A program made the position numbers and the translations under genes. The notes under the pieces are model-generated. The model worked only from the letters and a program-made list of their open reading frames with translations. It ran no database searches and was not told the origin of the DNA. DNA of 64,000 bases from Novosphingobium sp. ST904 (GTDB taxonomy: Bacteria > Pseudomonadota > Alphaproteobacteria > Sphingomonadales > Sphingomonadaceae). Shown piece after piece: positions 40,000 to 52,203 of this stretch. Where the stretch lies: assembly GCF_001298105.1 (NCBI RefSeq), contig NZ_LGJH01000146.1, positions 27,798 through 91,797 on the forward strand. Direction: 5' to 3'. The first letter of the stretch is position 1, and every line of letters begins with the position of its first letter.

Positions 40000-41112
40000 T
40001 CAGGCGAGACGATGGCGGAACAGCCAGGCGGACAGAGGCAGGGTTATCGCGGCAACCACAAGCAAAGGCACGAAATCGAGCGCGATGTCTCCGAGCACTG
40101 CGCCTTCGAGATAGACCCGCCGGACGATGGCGACGCCGAAGCGCAGCGGGTTCGCGTAAGTTGCGATCTGGAGCACTTCCGGCATGTTGCGCACCGGCGT
40201 CAACATGCCGGAAAGCAAGGTCAGCGGCATGATGATGAGAAACGAGTAGAGCATCGCCTGTTGCATGTTCAGCGCCAGCGCCGAGATCGACATGCCGATG
40301 CCCACCGAGGCGAGGTTGAACACGAAAAGCCCGAAGTACAGCAGCAGTGGCGATCCGCTCATCGGGATCTGGAACCAGAAGCGCACGATCATCAGTACGA
40401 TCGTCGATTGCAGCAATCCGACGACGATCGAGGGGAGCGCTTTCCCCACCAGTATCTGCAAAGGGGTGAGCGGGGTGACGAGAAGCTGGTCGAATGTACC
40501 CTGCTCTCGCTCTCGCGCCACGGACAGCGCCGCCAGCAGCAGGGTCTGCAACATCGAAAGTGTCGCGATCATGGCCGGCATGATCTGCCATCGCGATTCG
40601 AGGTTCGGGTTGAACCAGGCCCGCCGGACCACGCTTACGCCCTGCATTCCGCTTCGCGCCGCATTGAAGCCCTGCGTCACCGAAGAGACGTAAGCCGCAG
40701 CCGAACCCGCCGTAGTCGAGTTTCGGCCATCCAGGACGATCTGTACTTGTGCGCTCTCCCCCGCAGCCAGTCGGCGGTCGAAATCGGCCGGGATCGTTAC
40801 CGCCATGAGCACTTTCCCACCATCGATCAAAGACGCGATCTGGGCGGAGCTCGTCAGGGTGGCCTCTCTTGCGAATACCCCGGTACCATCCAACCGGGCG
40901 ATGAACTCGCTCGCCGCCTGTCCCCTGCTCTGGTCGAGCAGCGCATAGGGCACATAGTCGAGATCGAGGATCGCGCCGTAGCCGAACAGCATGGACTGGA
41001 TGAATGCCGGGGCCACCAACAGCAGGCGGTTGGCCGGATCCTTGAACAGGGCCAGCACTTCCTTGCGGCACAGCACCGCGATCTGGGCGAACCATGCGAT
41101 CAGGTAGTCCAT
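40000..41112 (-). CDS. ABC-2 type exporter permease (YbhR-like)
   Basis: 370 aa with one N-terminal transmembrane helix, a large extracytoplasmic loop and five C-terminal helices (MIATLSMLQTLLLAAL, GKALPSIVVGLLQSTIVLMI, LYFGLFVFNLASVGIGMSIS). REREQGTFDQLLVTPLTPLQ is the signature of ABC-2 permeases of the YbhS/YbhR type. Works with the permease just upstream (4-nt gap) as a heterodimer driven by the tandem ATPase. Confidence 0.92.
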   Translation of the reverse strand: MDYLIAWFAQIAVLCRKEVLALFKDPANRLLLVAPAFIQSMLFGYGAILDLDYVPYALLDQSRGQAASEFIARLDGTGVFAREATLTSSAQIASLIDGGKVLMAVTIPADFDRRLAAGESAQVQIVLDGRNSTTAGSAAAYVSSVTQGFNAARSGMQGVSVVRRAWFNPNLESRWQIMPAMIATLSMLQTLLLAALSVAREREQGTFDQLLVTPLTPLQILVGKALPSIVVGLLQSTIVLMIVRFWFQIPMSGSPLLLYFGLFVFNLASVGIGMSISALALNMQQAMLYSFLIIMPLTLLSGMLTPVRNMPEVLQIATYANPLRFGVAIVRRVYLEGAVLGDIALDFVPLLVVAAITLPLSAWLFRHRLA

Positions 41113-41116
41113 CCCG

Positions 41117-42255
41117 TCAGTCCAGACGCTTGCGCAGGGTGCGCTGCGTCAGCAGGGTCAGCACCACGACGTAGCCGATCAGGGTCGCGCAGTTGCGCAG
41201 GACCATTGTCCAGTCCGTACCGGCGAGAAACAGGCTCTTGATAACGCTCATGAAGTGCGTTGCCGGCAGCAGTTCGCCGACGATCCTCACCGCAAGAGGC
41301 ACATTGCGCAAGTCGAACACGAACCCCGAGAGCATGAGCGCGGGCATGAAGCTTGCCAGAAGCGCCACCTGGCTCGCCGCGAACTGGTTGCGTGTCGCGC
41401 CTGAAATCAGGAGCCCGACCAGCAGCGAAACCAGCAGGTAGAGAAACGAGCAGAGCACGATCGCCACCATCGAGCCTCTGATCGGGACATCGAACAGGAA
41501 GCGCGCCGCCAGCAGGCACATCACCAGATCGATCATCCCCACCACGAGATAGGGCGCGATCTTGGACAGTACCATTTCGACGGGGCGAACCGGCGTGACG
41601 AACAGCGATTCGAGTGTGCCGCGCTCCCACTCCCGCGCAATCAGCAGCGAACTGAGGAAGGCGCCCACCAGGGTCATGACAAGCGCGATCAACCCCGGCA
41701 CAAGATACCAGCGACTGTTGCCCTCCTCGTTGAACCAGGTCCGCTGCATCAGCGTTACGCTGCCGCGGGCCCCGACCGAACCTGCGCGGTCGGACTGCCG
41801 CAGCACGACCGTGCCGATCGCGCCTTGCACATAGGCCTCCAGTGTCTGTGCGGTCGTGGAATCGACGCCGTTGAGGATGAGTTGGATCTGGCCGCCTGCA
41901 CTTCCCCTGCCAACCGCTTGTGCCCGCGCGAAGTCGACCGGCACCCGCACGATGGCGTCGACCCGGCCGCTGCGCAGCATTTCGCTGGCCTCCTCCATCG
42001 TCTCGACATCGACAGGGGAGAGATAGGGCGATCCCCGGATGCCCGAGACGATCTCGCGCGCAGTATCGGAACGGTCCTGAAGCACCAGCGCGACAGGCGC
42101 ATTCTTCACGTCGAACGAGAGCCCGAAGCCGAACAGAAGGATCAGCCCGACCGGCAGGAGCAGCCCGACCATCAGGTTGCTGCGGTCACGCAGCATCTGG
42201 CGCGTTTCCTTGCGAGAAAGAGCGGCCAGCCTCGACAGGAAGGTGCTGCCCGCTG

Positions 42256-42259
<4 letters not shown>
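41117..42259 (-). CDS. ABC-2 type exporter permease (YbhS-like)
   Basis: 380 aa with the same plan as its neighbour: an N-terminal helix (NLMVGLLLPVGLILLFGFGL), a long periplasmic region, and REWERGTLESLFVTPVRPVE followed by the C-terminal membrane domain. GTG start overlapping the ATPase stop by 4 nt. The two permeases are distant paralogues. Confidence 0.92.
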
Positions 42260-44059
<1,800 letters not shown>

Positions 44060-44063
<4 letters not shown>

Positions 44064-45076
44064 CGGGCGTGCCCTTCCCTTGGCGCACCGGTATTGATCC
44101 GCACCGTCACCGGTTGCCCGAGCCGCAAGGTCCCGTTGCGGTCATCAACCCTGACGCGCACTTCGTAGACGAGCGCAGTGCGCAGCGATTCGGTCTCTAC
44201 CGACTTGGGCGTGAATTCCGCGACCGAAGAGATATAGCCCACCGTGCCCGGAACCGGCTTGTCGGGAAAACTGTCGCTCGTCACCCTCGCCTTCATGCCC
44301 ATGCGGACACGGCCGAGATCGGCCTCCTCAACGTAGACGCGCACCCATTTCGGACTGGTCAGAGCCAGTTCGTAGACCGGCTTTTGCGGCGTGGCCATGT
44401 CCCCCACTTCGAGCAGGCGTGAACGGACCACCGCGTCACCGGGAGCCTTGAGTTCGCCTTGGGAAACCTGATGCCTGAGCAGCGCGAGCTGGGCCTCGGT
44501 GCCCTTCATCTGCGCATCGGCGGCCGCGACATCCTCAGCGCGAGGTCCGCGAATGGCGAGGTTGAGCGCTTCTGCCGCTTCCTTGGCCCGCGCATCGGCG
44601 ACGGCGGCAAGATTTCTTGCCTGATCGAGTTCCTGCGCGCTGACGGCGCGGCCCTGCGTGGTAGAGGATACCTCTCGGGCCCGGCGCAAGTCGTCAGCGG
44701 CCTTGGCTGCATCCGCCCTTGCAGCGGCAAGCCGCGCGCGCGCTTGCTGGAGTTCCTCGGGCCGGGTGCCGTTGCGAAGTTTGAGCAGGCTTTCCCGGGA
44801 AGCCGCGACCTGCGCCTCTGCATTGTCGGCCTGCAAGCTCAGGGTAGCCGTATCGAGTTGCGCCAGCACTTGTCCCGCCTTGACGGAATCGCCCTCCTCG
44901 ACAGTCATCCGGGTGACCCGCCCACTACCGTCGAACGCCAGGGAGACCTGCCGAATGTCGACATTGCCGTGGAGAACGATCTCGTTCGGGTCCTTTTGGC
45001 TGCGGGTCATCCACCAGATCGCGGCAGCAGCAAGAACAAGCGCCACGACAATTGCGGCCCCCACGGTCTTCTTCAT
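44060..45076 (-). CDS. HlyD-type periplasmic adaptor (YbhG-like)
   Basis: 338 aa: N-terminal membrane anchor (GAAIVVALVLAAAAIWWM), lipoyl half-motif NVDIRQVSLAFDGSGRV, a long coiled-coil hairpin (about 85-200, DNAEAQVAASRESLLKLRNG onward), then second lipoyl half and beta-barrel. First gene of the five-gene ABC exporter operon. Connects inner-membrane permeases to the outer-membrane factor; substrate unknown. Confidence 0.92.
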
Positions 45077-45215
45077 TCAGATTCCCCGGCCTGTTTCGGT
45101 GGAGCAACTCAAGAGATACCAACAACATACTTACACCGAATTGCGGCAAATCAAGCGCCATTTTCCAGTGAAGAGCGCGGTTTTGCTTTTTGCCCGGCGC
45201 TGCTAGAGGCAGCGC

Positions 45216-47093
45216 ATGCTGACGATCCGTGACATTACCGTTCGCCTTGGCGGGCGCACCATCCTCGACCAGGCCGCTGCCACGATTCCCAAGGACGGCA
45301 AGGTGGGCCTGATCGGCCGCAACGGCGCGGGCAAGTCCACGCTCGTCAAGGCGATCATCGGTGAACTGGAGCCCGACGAAGGTTCGGTGGACATGCCGCG
45401 CCGTGCCCGTCTGGGCTATATCGCGCAGGAAGCACCCGCCGGGCACAAGACCGCGCTCCAGGCTGTGCTGGATGCCGACGCCGAGCGGATGTCCCTGCTC
45501 GCCGAAGCCGATACCTGCACCGATCCCAACCGCCTGGGCGACCTCCACGACCGGCTTATCGCGATCGACGCCTATACCGGCGAAGCGCGTGCCGCGCGCA
45601 TTCTCGTCGGCCTCGGCTTCGACGAGGCGATGCAGGCAAGCCCGCTGGACAGTTTCTCCGGCGGCTGGAAAATGCGTGTGGCGCTTGCGGGCCTGCTCTT
45701 CTCGCAGCCCGACGTGCTGCTGCTCGACGAACCCTCGAACCACCTCGACCTCGAAGCGACACTCTGGCTGGAGAACTTCCTCCAGACCTACCCCAAGACG
45801 CTGATCGTCATCAGCCACGAGCGCGACCTGCTCAACAACGTGGTCGATCACATCCTGCACCTGCAGCAGGGCAAGCTGACGCTCTACCCCGGCACTTACG
45901 ACAGCTTCGAGCGCATCCGCGCCGAACGCGCCGCGCAGGCGGTTGCCGCACGTGCGAATCAGGACGCCCAGCGCAAGAAGCTGGCCGACTACGTCGCCCG
46001 CAATTCCGCCCGCGCCTCCACCGCGAAACAGGCGCAATCGCGCGCCAAGATGCTGGCGCGAATGCAGCCGATCGCGGCCATGGCCGAGGATTCCTCGCTC
46101 AGCTTCGATTTCCCGAGCCCGGATGAACTGCGCCCGCCGCTCGTCACGCTCGACCTCGCCTCGGTCGGCTACGTCGCTGACAAGCCGATTCTGCGCCGCC
46201 TCAACTTGCGCATCGATCCTGAGGACCGCATCGCCCTGCTCGGCCGCAACGGCAACGGTAAGACGACGCTGGCCCGACTGCTCGCCCGCCAGCTCGAACC
46301 GATGGAAGGTTCGCTCACCTTCTCGCCCAAGATCCGCATCGGCTACTTCACCCAGTATCAGGTGGAGGAACTGCCCTCTGACTCAACCCCGCTCGAATTG
46401 ATGACCCGTGCCATGGCTGACAAGCCGCCGGTCGCGGTGCGCGGACAACTGGGTCGCTTCGGGTTCTCCGGCCCGCGCGCGACGGCCGGGATCGGCACCC
46501 TTTCCGGCGGCGAACGCGCGCGCCTTGCCCTGGCGCTGGTGACGCGCGACGCGCCGCACATGCTGATCCTCGACGAACCGACCAACCACCTCGACGTCGA
46601 CGCACGCGAGGCGCTGGTGCAGGCGCTCAACGATTTTGCCGGCGCGGTGATTCTCGTCAGCCACGACCGGCACATGGTCGAACTGGCGGCGGACCGTCTG
46701 GTACTGGTCGATCAGGGCACGGCGGAGAACTACGACGGCTCGATGGAGGACTACATCGACTTCGTGCTTGGCCGGAACCAGCCCAAGAGCGGTGACAGGC
46801 AAGGCGAGGGCAAGCCGGTTCGCAAGAATGGCGCCGTCGCCCGCGAGGAACTCAAGGCGCTGCGCAAGAAGGTCTCCGAGACCGAAACCCGCATGAAGCG
46901 CATCCAGCAGCAGCTTGATGCGCTCGATGCCGTGCTCGCGGACCCCGGCTCCGCCAAGGGCGACCTTGCCAAACTGGGCATCGGCGAGATCGGCAAGCGC
47001 CGCACGCAGGCGGCAGAGGATCTGGAAGTGGCCGAAGCCTTCTGGTTCGAAGCCAGCGAGGCCATGGACCAGTACATGGGCGGCAACGCATGA
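45216..47093 (+). CDS. ABC-F family ATPase (YheS/Uup-like)
   Basis: 625 aa with two ABC domains and no membrane segments. Walker A sites GRNGAGKST and GRNGNGKTT, signatures SFSGGWKMRVA and LSGGERARLA, Walker B LLLLDEPSNHLD and MLILDEPTNHLD, the interdomain P-site linker rich in Arg/Ala (about 240-290), and a C-terminal coiled coil. ABC-F proteins act on ribosomes in translation control. A GreA/B-like gene overlaps its end. Divergent from the exporter operon. Confidence 0.93.
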   Translation: MLTIRDITVRLGGRTILDQAAATIPKDGKVGLIGRNGAGKSTLVKAIIGELEPDEGSVDMPRRARLGYIAQEAPAGHKTALQAVLDADAERMSLLAEADTCTDPNRLGDLHDRLIAIDAYTGEARAARILVGLGFDEAMQASPLDSFSGGWKMRVALAGLLFSQPDVLLLDEPSNHLDLEATLWLENFLQTYPKTLIVISHERDLLNNVVDHILHLQQGKLTLYPGTYDSFERIRAERAAQAVAARANQDAQRKKLADYVARNSARASTAKQAQSRAKMLARMQPIAAMAEDSSLSFDFPSPDELRPPLVTLDLASVGYVADKPILRRLNLRIDPEDRIALLGRNGNGKTTLARLLARQLEPMEGSLTFSPKIRIGYFTQYQVEELPSDSTPLELMTRAMADKPPVAVRGQLGRFGFSGPRATAGIGTLSGGERARLALALVTRDAPHMLILDEPTNHLDVDAREALVQALNDFAGAVILVSHDRHMVELAADRLVLVDQGTAENYDGSMEDYIDFVLGRNQPKSGDRQGEGKPVRKNGAVAREELKALRKKVSETETRMKRIQQQLDALDAVLADPGSAKGDLAKLGIGEIGKRRTQAAEDLEVAEAFWFEASEAMDQYMGGNA

Positions 47094-47548
47094 GCGTAGC
47101 CTTCCGGCGCGACGGTGACGAAGAACATCTCGAACCCAAGTTCGAAGTGCCGATACCACCCGGTCCCAATCTCGTGACGGCCGAAGGCATGGCGATTATC
47201 GGTTCGCGGATCGCTGGTCTGGAGGCGCTGGTTCCGACATTGACCGAGGATACTGCTCTCAATACCGCCAAGCGTGATCTGCGCTACTGGCGCAAACGGC
47301 TGGCGACAGCCGAAGAGCAGCCCGCGCCCGCCGGCGATACCGTGATGTTCGGTCACCGCGTGCGCTTCACCCTGAAGGGGCAGACGCGCGAAATCCGGAT
47401 CGTCGGGCATGACGAAGCCGATCCGGCCAAGGGCGATCTCGCCTTCACTGCCCCGATCGCCCGCGTCCTGTTGGGTTCCGGGGCGGGTGAGTTCGTCGAT
47501 TTCAACGGACAGGAAGACGCAATCGAGGTCCTCGAAATTCTGGCCTGA
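47090..47548 (+). CDS. GreA/GreB-family protein
   Basis: 152 aa starting at an ATG overlapping the previous stop. LVTAEGMAIIGSRIAGLEAL matches the start of the Gre coiled coil, and TVMFGHRVRFTLKGQTREIRIVG, VDFNGQEDAIEVLEI matches the GreA/GreB C-terminal FKBP-like domain. The coiled coil is shorter than usual, so transcript cleavage by RNA polymerase is not certain; it could be a Rnk/GreB-like regulator. Confidence 0.82.
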   Translation: MSVAFRRDGDEEHLEPKFEVPIPPGPNLVTAEGMAIIGSRIAGLEALVPTLTEDTALNTAKRDLRYWRKRLATAEEQPAPAGDTVMFGHRVRFTLKGQTREIRIVGHDEADPAKGDLAFTAPIARVLLGSGAGEFVDFNGQEDAIEVLEILA

Positions 47549-47572
47549 ACCGGAAAACATCGCCGAAAACCA

Positions 47573-47600
47573 AAAACGGGGCCTTCGCGGGCCCCGTTTT
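47573..47600. terminator. Bidirectional intrinsic terminator
   Basis: Stem AAAACGGGGCC / GGCCCCGTTTT (11 bp), loop TTCGCG, between the convergent Gre-like and DEAD-box genes. Confidence 0.92.
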
Positions 47601-47628
47601 CGTTTTCAGTGTCCTGAAAAAGCCGTTC

Positions 47629-49440
47629 TTAGAACGACTTCCTCGGCTTCTTGTGGAACGGCTTGCCGCCCGCGCCGGGGCCACCGGGACCACCGCGATC
47701 ATTGCGCGGACCGCCGGTCGGACGGGGCTTGTGGTGACGCGGGCCATCGAAACCGCCACGTCCACCTTCCTCGCGCCCATAAGGCTTGCGGCCACGACCC
47801 TGCGGTCCGTCACGACGACGATCGCGTGCGATATCGCGCGGTGTTTCGGTCGCGACTTCGATGCGGATCGTGTTTTCGACGTCGCCGCTCTCATCATGAG
47901 AGGTACGCTCGACCGAACGGATGAACTGGTCGGCCATGTCCCGCGGGATCTGGAAGTGGGTCTGGTCGGCGCCGATGCGGATCTGGCCGACCGCATTGCG
48001 GGTGACGTGACCACGGCGGCAGAGCAGCGGCAGTATCCAGCGCGGATCGGCATGCTGTTCGCGGCCAACATCCATCGTGAACCAGACCACATCGTCGAAA
48101 CCGGGACGCTGGCGCGCTTCGCGGGCTTCCGGGCTGTTGCCGATGAGTTCCTCGGGCTGCGGCAGACTTGCGCGGTGGGCGCGAACAAGTGCGACGGCGA
48201 GGTCTTCCGGGCTCACCTTTTCAAGCAGGCCGCGCGCGATTTCACGGTCCTCGTCGTCCGCTTCGACCGGGGCCAGCAGCTTGTCCATCAGACGGCTGCG
48301 ATCGGCTTCGCGGATCGCTTCGGGGCTCGGCGCGGAAATCCACTCGGCCTCGATGCGGGCACCGCGAAGCATACCCTCCACGCGGCGACGACGCGGGAAC
48401 GGCACGACGATGACGGCAGTGCCCTTCTTGCCCGCGCGGCCGGTACGGCCCGAACGGTGCTGGAGCGTTTCGGCATCGCGAGGAATCTCGACGTGAACGA
48501 CGAGGCTCAGCGAGGGAAGATCGATGCCGCGCGCTGCGACGTCAGTGGCGACGCAGACGCGGGCGCGCTTGTCGCGAAGCGCCTGAAGCGCGTTGTTGCG
48601 CTCGTTCTGCGAATGCTCGCCCGAAAGCGCCACGGCCGAGAAGCCGCGTTCCGTCAACGTGGAGTGAAGGTGCTTCACATTGTCACGGGTGGCGCAGAAC
48701 AGGATCGCGGTTTCCGCGTCATGAAGGCGAAGCAGGTTTACCACCGCGTTTTCGACATCGGCCGGCGCAACGGTAACCGCTTGATAGGTGATGTCACCAT
48801 GGCCGCGGTTCTCGCTGACCGTCGAAATGCGCAGGGCATTGGTCTGGTAGCGACGGGCCAGCGCTTCGATCGGACGCGGCATGGTAGCCGAGAACAGCAG
48901 CGTGCGGCGGCTGGCCGGCATCGCGTCGAGCAGTTCCTCAAGGTCTTCACGGAAGCCCATGTCGAGCATCTCGTCCGCTTCGTCGAGCACGACGACCCGC
49001 AGCGAGGAGAGGTCCAGCTTGCCACGTTCGAGGTGATCGCGCAGACGGCCCGGCGTGCCAACGACGATGGTGGCGCCGCGCTCAAGCTGCTTGCGCTCGC
49101 GAACGGGATCCATGCCGCCAACACACGTGACGATGCGAGCGCCGGTCGAGGCGTAGAGCCAGGTCAGTTCGCGGCTAACCTGCAGCGCAAGTTCGCGCGT
49201 GGGCGCGATAGCAAGTGCGAGCGGCGCTTCGGCATAAGGAATGGAGCCGTCGGCCAGCAGTTCGTCGCCCATGGCGATGCCGAATGCGACGGTCTTGCCG
49301 GAACCTGTCTGCGCCGAAACCACGAGGTCGCGTCCACGCGCTTCGGCTTCGGCGACAGCGGCCTGAACCGGGGTCAGATTCTCATAGCCATGCGCGGTAA
49401 GCGCTTCGGCGAGAGGCTGGGGGAGCTGGGAAAAAGTCAT
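47629..49440 (-). CDS. DEAD-box RNA helicase with DbpA RNA-binding domain
   Basis: About 603 aa. Q-motif region FSQLPQPLAEAL...LTPVQ, motif I AQTGSGKT, Ia PTRELA, GG, II VLDEADEMLD, III SAT, IV ILFCATRDNV, V ATDVAARGID, VI HRSGRTGRAGKKG. A DbpA-type RNA-recognition domain follows (about 470-550), then a basic Arg/Gly-rich tail. Likely acts in ribosome assembly or cold adaptation. ATG 49440 is chosen because MTFSQLPQPL is the family start. Confidence 0.94.
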   Translation of the reverse strand: MTFSQLPQPLAEALTAHGYENLTPVQAAVAEAEARGRDLVVSAQTGSGKTVAFGIAMGDELLADGSIPYAEAPLALAIAPTRELALQVSRELTWLYASTGARIVTCVGGMDPVRERKQLERGATIVVGTPGRLRDHLERGKLDLSSLRVVVLDEADEMLDMGFREDLEELLDAMPASRRTLLFSATMPRPIEALARRYQTNALRISTVSENRGHGDITYQAVTVAPADVENAVVNLLRLHDAETAILFCATRDNVKHLHSTLTERGFSAVALSGEHSQNERNNALQALRDKRARVCVATDVAARGIDLPSLSLVVHVEIPRDAETLQHRSGRTGRAGKKGTAVIVVPFPRRRRVEGMLRGARIEAEWISAPSPEAIREADRSRLMDKLLAPVEADDEDREIARGLLEKVSPEDLAVALVRAHRASLPQPEELIGNSPEAREARQRPGFDDVVWFTMDVGREQHADPRWILPLLCRRGHVTRNAVGQIRIGADQTHFQIPRDMADQFIRSVERTSHDESGDVENTIRIEVATETPRDIARDRRRDGPQGRGRKPYGREEGGRGGFDGPRHHKPRPTGGPRNDRGGPGGPGAGGKPFHKKPRKSF

Positions 49441-50059
49441 GAGTTTGTCGAATCGTCCTGTGCCGCTTGCGCGGTCTGATCTGGTAAGGCCTGATGAGGG
49501 GTGCGCGACCCCAACGGGCCTGTTGACGGGCTCCATAGACAAAAAACTCGCGTTTGGCGCGCACCAATTTCATAAAAAGCAACAACGGGCTTGCGCGGGC
49601 GGCAAATTTTCGGTCGTCGGACGCGTCGAACAGCGGGTTCGCGGCGCATAATGCAGGGTGCCTGCCGGGCTCTTCTGCGCTGCGGCCAGAGCCCGGACAG
49701 CCTGCAAATCCACGCATGACCACCCCGGCTTTCGATCAATGGCGGCAGCTTTGAGCGTGCAGGTACTACATTCAAATATTTGATAATATTAAATAAATCT
49801 CTTTAAGTCGGCGCTTCATGATGCGTGCGGGCTATGGCACCGGGCGTCAACTGCTGCCGAGCACCTTCGTTTGCCCGGTCGATGACAGTTTCCCAGCAAT
49901 TTCACGTCTCGCAGATGACGGTGAGAACGACCGTCACAAACCCGAAATCAGGCCGCCATATCAGCCCGTCTCGCGCTGGAATTAATCGGCATGCCTGCTG
50001 CGGGTCGCGTGGTTCGGCGGAGTCTTCCCGAAGATCCAGGCCATGACAGCAGGAGCCAC
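49441..50059. promoter_or_regulatory. Long divergent intergenic region with AT-rich palindrome
   Basis: 619 bp between the DEAD-box helicase and the glycosyltransferase, with no gene that I can support. From 49768 to 49805 it is sharply AT-rich and contains the perfect palindrome TCAAATATTTGA (49772-49783) followed by a TAATATTAAATAAAT stretch. It could be a regulator site or an UP-element-like promoter for the glycan cluster. A long helicase leader is also possible. Confidence 0.4.
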
Positions 50060-51250
50060 ATGACGGACGCGCTCAGGATTCTGGTGCCGCTGCACAGCCC
50101 CGATCCGGGCGGAGTTGAACGCGTGGCGCTGGGGCTCGCTGCGGAATGGGATCGCAGCGGGCACCAGGTGACCGTGGTGCTTGGCCGGGCAAGCGGCTGC
50201 GATCTCTCCAGGCTGCCCGAACTGGATTATTGGCAGATCCCCACCCGCCTTCCCACGGCGTCGTGGGAGACGCCCTGGATGATCCACTCGCTCTACAGCT
50301 ACCTCGTCGATCAGGGCGCCGATGTGCTGTTCCTGCCCGGCAACACTTACGCCGTGGTCGGTGCGGCGATGCGCCTGTTGCTGGGTGAACACGCGCCGCC
50401 CATGGCGCTCAAGGTCAGCAATGCCCTGCACCGGCCCGACATGTCTCCCTGGGTGCGGCACGGATATGGCGCATGGCTGCGCGTCCAGGGCAGCATGTTC
50501 GACCGGCTGATCGGCCTTTCCGAACCCATGGCGCGCGAAATCCGGGAAACGACGCGGGCCAGGGCAAGCCAGGTGGAAGTCATCGCAAACCCGATCCTGT
50601 CCCGTGCTCGCCTTGCCCGTCTCACTCGGTTCGACAGGCGCCCCGGCTCGGTCTGGGGAACGCGCTATCTTACAGCCGGACGCCTCGCGCCGCAAAAGAA
50701 CCATGCCATGATGCTGCGCGCCTTCGCACGCGCCGCCCGCCCGGCCGATACCCTCACGATCGCAGGCGAAGGCCCGGAACGCGGAGTCATCGAAAATCTG
50801 GTCCGACAGCTCGGCCTCGATGGAAGGGTCTTCCTCACCGGCTATCTTGGAACGATCGATACCCTGCTGGCCGACGCAGACGTTTTCGTGCTGAGTTCCG
50901 ACTACGAAGGCCTGCCCGGCGTCGTCGTGGAAGCACTGGCGGCAGGTCTGCCGGTACTGTCAACGAACTGCTGCGTCAGCATGGAATGCCTGATCGAGGA
51001 AGGTCGCACCGGCCTGCTGGTACAGCCGCGGGACGAAGGCGCGTTTGCCGCAGGGCTCACGCGCATCAGGGAGCTCGGCGGAGACCCCGACCGAGCCCGG
51101 GACATTGCCGCGCGCTACGAGGTCGAAAGCGCGGCGCGGCGCTACCTCGAGATGATGACGCAGCTTCACCGCCAGCGCGAACACAACCGCCGCCGCAATC
51201 TTGGGCTCAGTGCATGGACGGGGCACGCGTCCCGGCAGCGCACGCTCTGA
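50060..51250 (+). CDS. Glycosyltransferase family 4 (GT-B fold)
   Basis: 396 aa. N-terminal ILVPLHSPDPGGVERVALGLA is the acceptor-side glycine loop; the C-terminal donor domain has GRLAPQKNHAMMLRAFA, AGEGPER and FVLSSDYEGLPGVVVEALAAGLPV with the EX7E-type motif. AGGAG at 50051-50055 precedes ATG 50060. Transfers a sugar from a nucleotide donor; acceptor unknown. First gene of a four-function cluster reaching 53873. Confidence 0.93.
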   Translation: MTDALRILVPLHSPDPGGVERVALGLAAEWDRSGHQVTVVLGRASGCDLSRLPELDYWQIPTRLPTASWETPWMIHSLYSYLVDQGADVLFLPGNTYAVVGAAMRLLLGEHAPPMALKVSNALHRPDMSPWVRHGYGAWLRVQGSMFDRLIGLSEPMAREIRETTRARASQVEVIANPILSRARLARLTRFDRRPGSVWGTRYLTAGRLAPQKNHAMMLRAFARAARPADTLTIAGEGPERGVIENLVRQLGLDGRVFLTGYLGTIDTLLADADVFVLSSDYEGLPGVVVEALAAGLPVLSTNCCVSMECLIEEGRTGLLVQPRDEGAFAAGLTRIRELGGDPDRARDIAARYEVESAARRYLEMMTQLHRQREHNRRRNLGLSAWTGHASRQRTL

Positions 51251-51276
51251 CCCCTCCCCCATTCGCGGAGACTTTC

Positions 51277-52203
51277 GTGACAGAGACCGCCGCCATTCTG
51301 GCGCCAGATGCCCCGGCCCTTCAACTGACGCCGCAGGACCGCGATCCGCGTCGTGGCCGTAACGCCGCGTTTTCCATTATTCTTTCGCTCGCTGTCGTTG
51401 CCGCGGTCTTCCATGAACTGGGCGGGCTCGACCTCCGGAATCTCATCGCGATGGTGCCCGCGACCCCCGGCTTCTGGGTGGTCTTCGCGCTGAGCTATCT
51501 TGTGACGCCGGCCAGCGAATGGCTCATTTTCCGGCGGCTCTGGGGCATCCCAGGCTCCGGCATGCTCGCGCTGCTGCGCAAGAAGGTCTACAACGAACTG
51601 CTGCTTGGCTACCTGGGAGAGGCGTACTTTTACACTTGGGCGCGGCGCCGGGTCGCGCTGGGAGCAGCGCCGTTCGGAGCGGTGAAGGACGTGGCCATCC
51701 TGTCGGCGATGACCGGCAACGGGGTGACCATGGCTCTGCTGGCGGTGATGGTGCCGGTCATGGGCACAACGCGGCTCGGGCTCGACAGCCGGATGATGAC
51801 CCTCTCTCTCGGCGTCCTGCTGGCCGTTTCTGCGGCCGCCATGCTGCTGCGCCGCCGCGTCTTCTCGCTGCCCCAGGCCGATCTCGTCATGATAACGCAG
51901 ATCCACTTCGGCCGGATCGCGCTGACGACGCTGTTCAATGCCCTGCTCTGGCATCTGGTTCTTCCCGAAGTGCAGCTTTCCTGGTGGCTTTTCCTTGCCA
52001 CGCTGCGTCTGCTGGTCTCCCGCCTGCCGTTGATACCCAACAAGGATTTGCTGTTCGCAGGGGTCGCAGTGCTCGCCCTCGGCCACGAGCGTGACATCGG
52101 CGCGCTCATGACCTTGATGGCGGGCCTGATCCTGGCGGCGCATCTCGTGCTAGGGGCGCTGCTGGCAGGCAGAGATCTGGCCATCCCCGAGCAGTCGGCA
52201 TGA
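51277..52203 (+). CDS. Multi-pass membrane protein of unknown function in glycan cluster
   Basis: 308 aa from GTG 51277 with GCGGAG 8 nt upstream. Seven to eight hydrophobic helices (AFSIILSLAVVAAVFHEL, GFWVVFALSYLVTPASEWLI, ATLRLLVSRLPLIPNKDLLF, LMAGLILAAHLVLGALLAG). RKKVYNELLLGYLGEAYFYTW and SRLPLIPNKD stand out as conserved-looking loops. The layout is reminiscent of UPF0104/LPG-synthase membrane domains or a lipid flippase, but I do not recognise the family. Its stop overlaps the next start (ATGA). Confidence 0.75.
   Translation: MTETAAILAPDAPALQLTPQDRDPRRGRNAAFSIILSLAVVAAVFHELGGLDLRNLIAMVPATPGFWVVFALSYLVTPASEWLIFRRLWGIPGSGMLALLRKKVYNELLLGYLGEAYFYTWARRRVALGAAPFGAVKDVAILSAMTGNGVTMALLAVMVPVMGTTRLGLDSRMMTLSLGVLLAVSAAAMLLRRRVFSLPQADLVMITQIHFGRIALTTLFNALLWHLVLPEVQLSWWLFLATLRLLVSRLPLIPNKDLLFAGVAVLALGHERDIGALMTLMAGLILAAHLVLGALLAGRDLAIPEQSA

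Noticed and set aside
47653..49479. 608-codon open frame antisense to the DEAD-box helicase
   Set aside because: Shadow of the helicase coding frame; no recognisable family, low-complexity composition.
50473..51276. N-terminal extension of the 51277 membrane protein
   Set aside because: Arg/Pro-rich shadow of the glycosyltransferase; the GTG at 51277 with GCGGAG upstream is the proper start.
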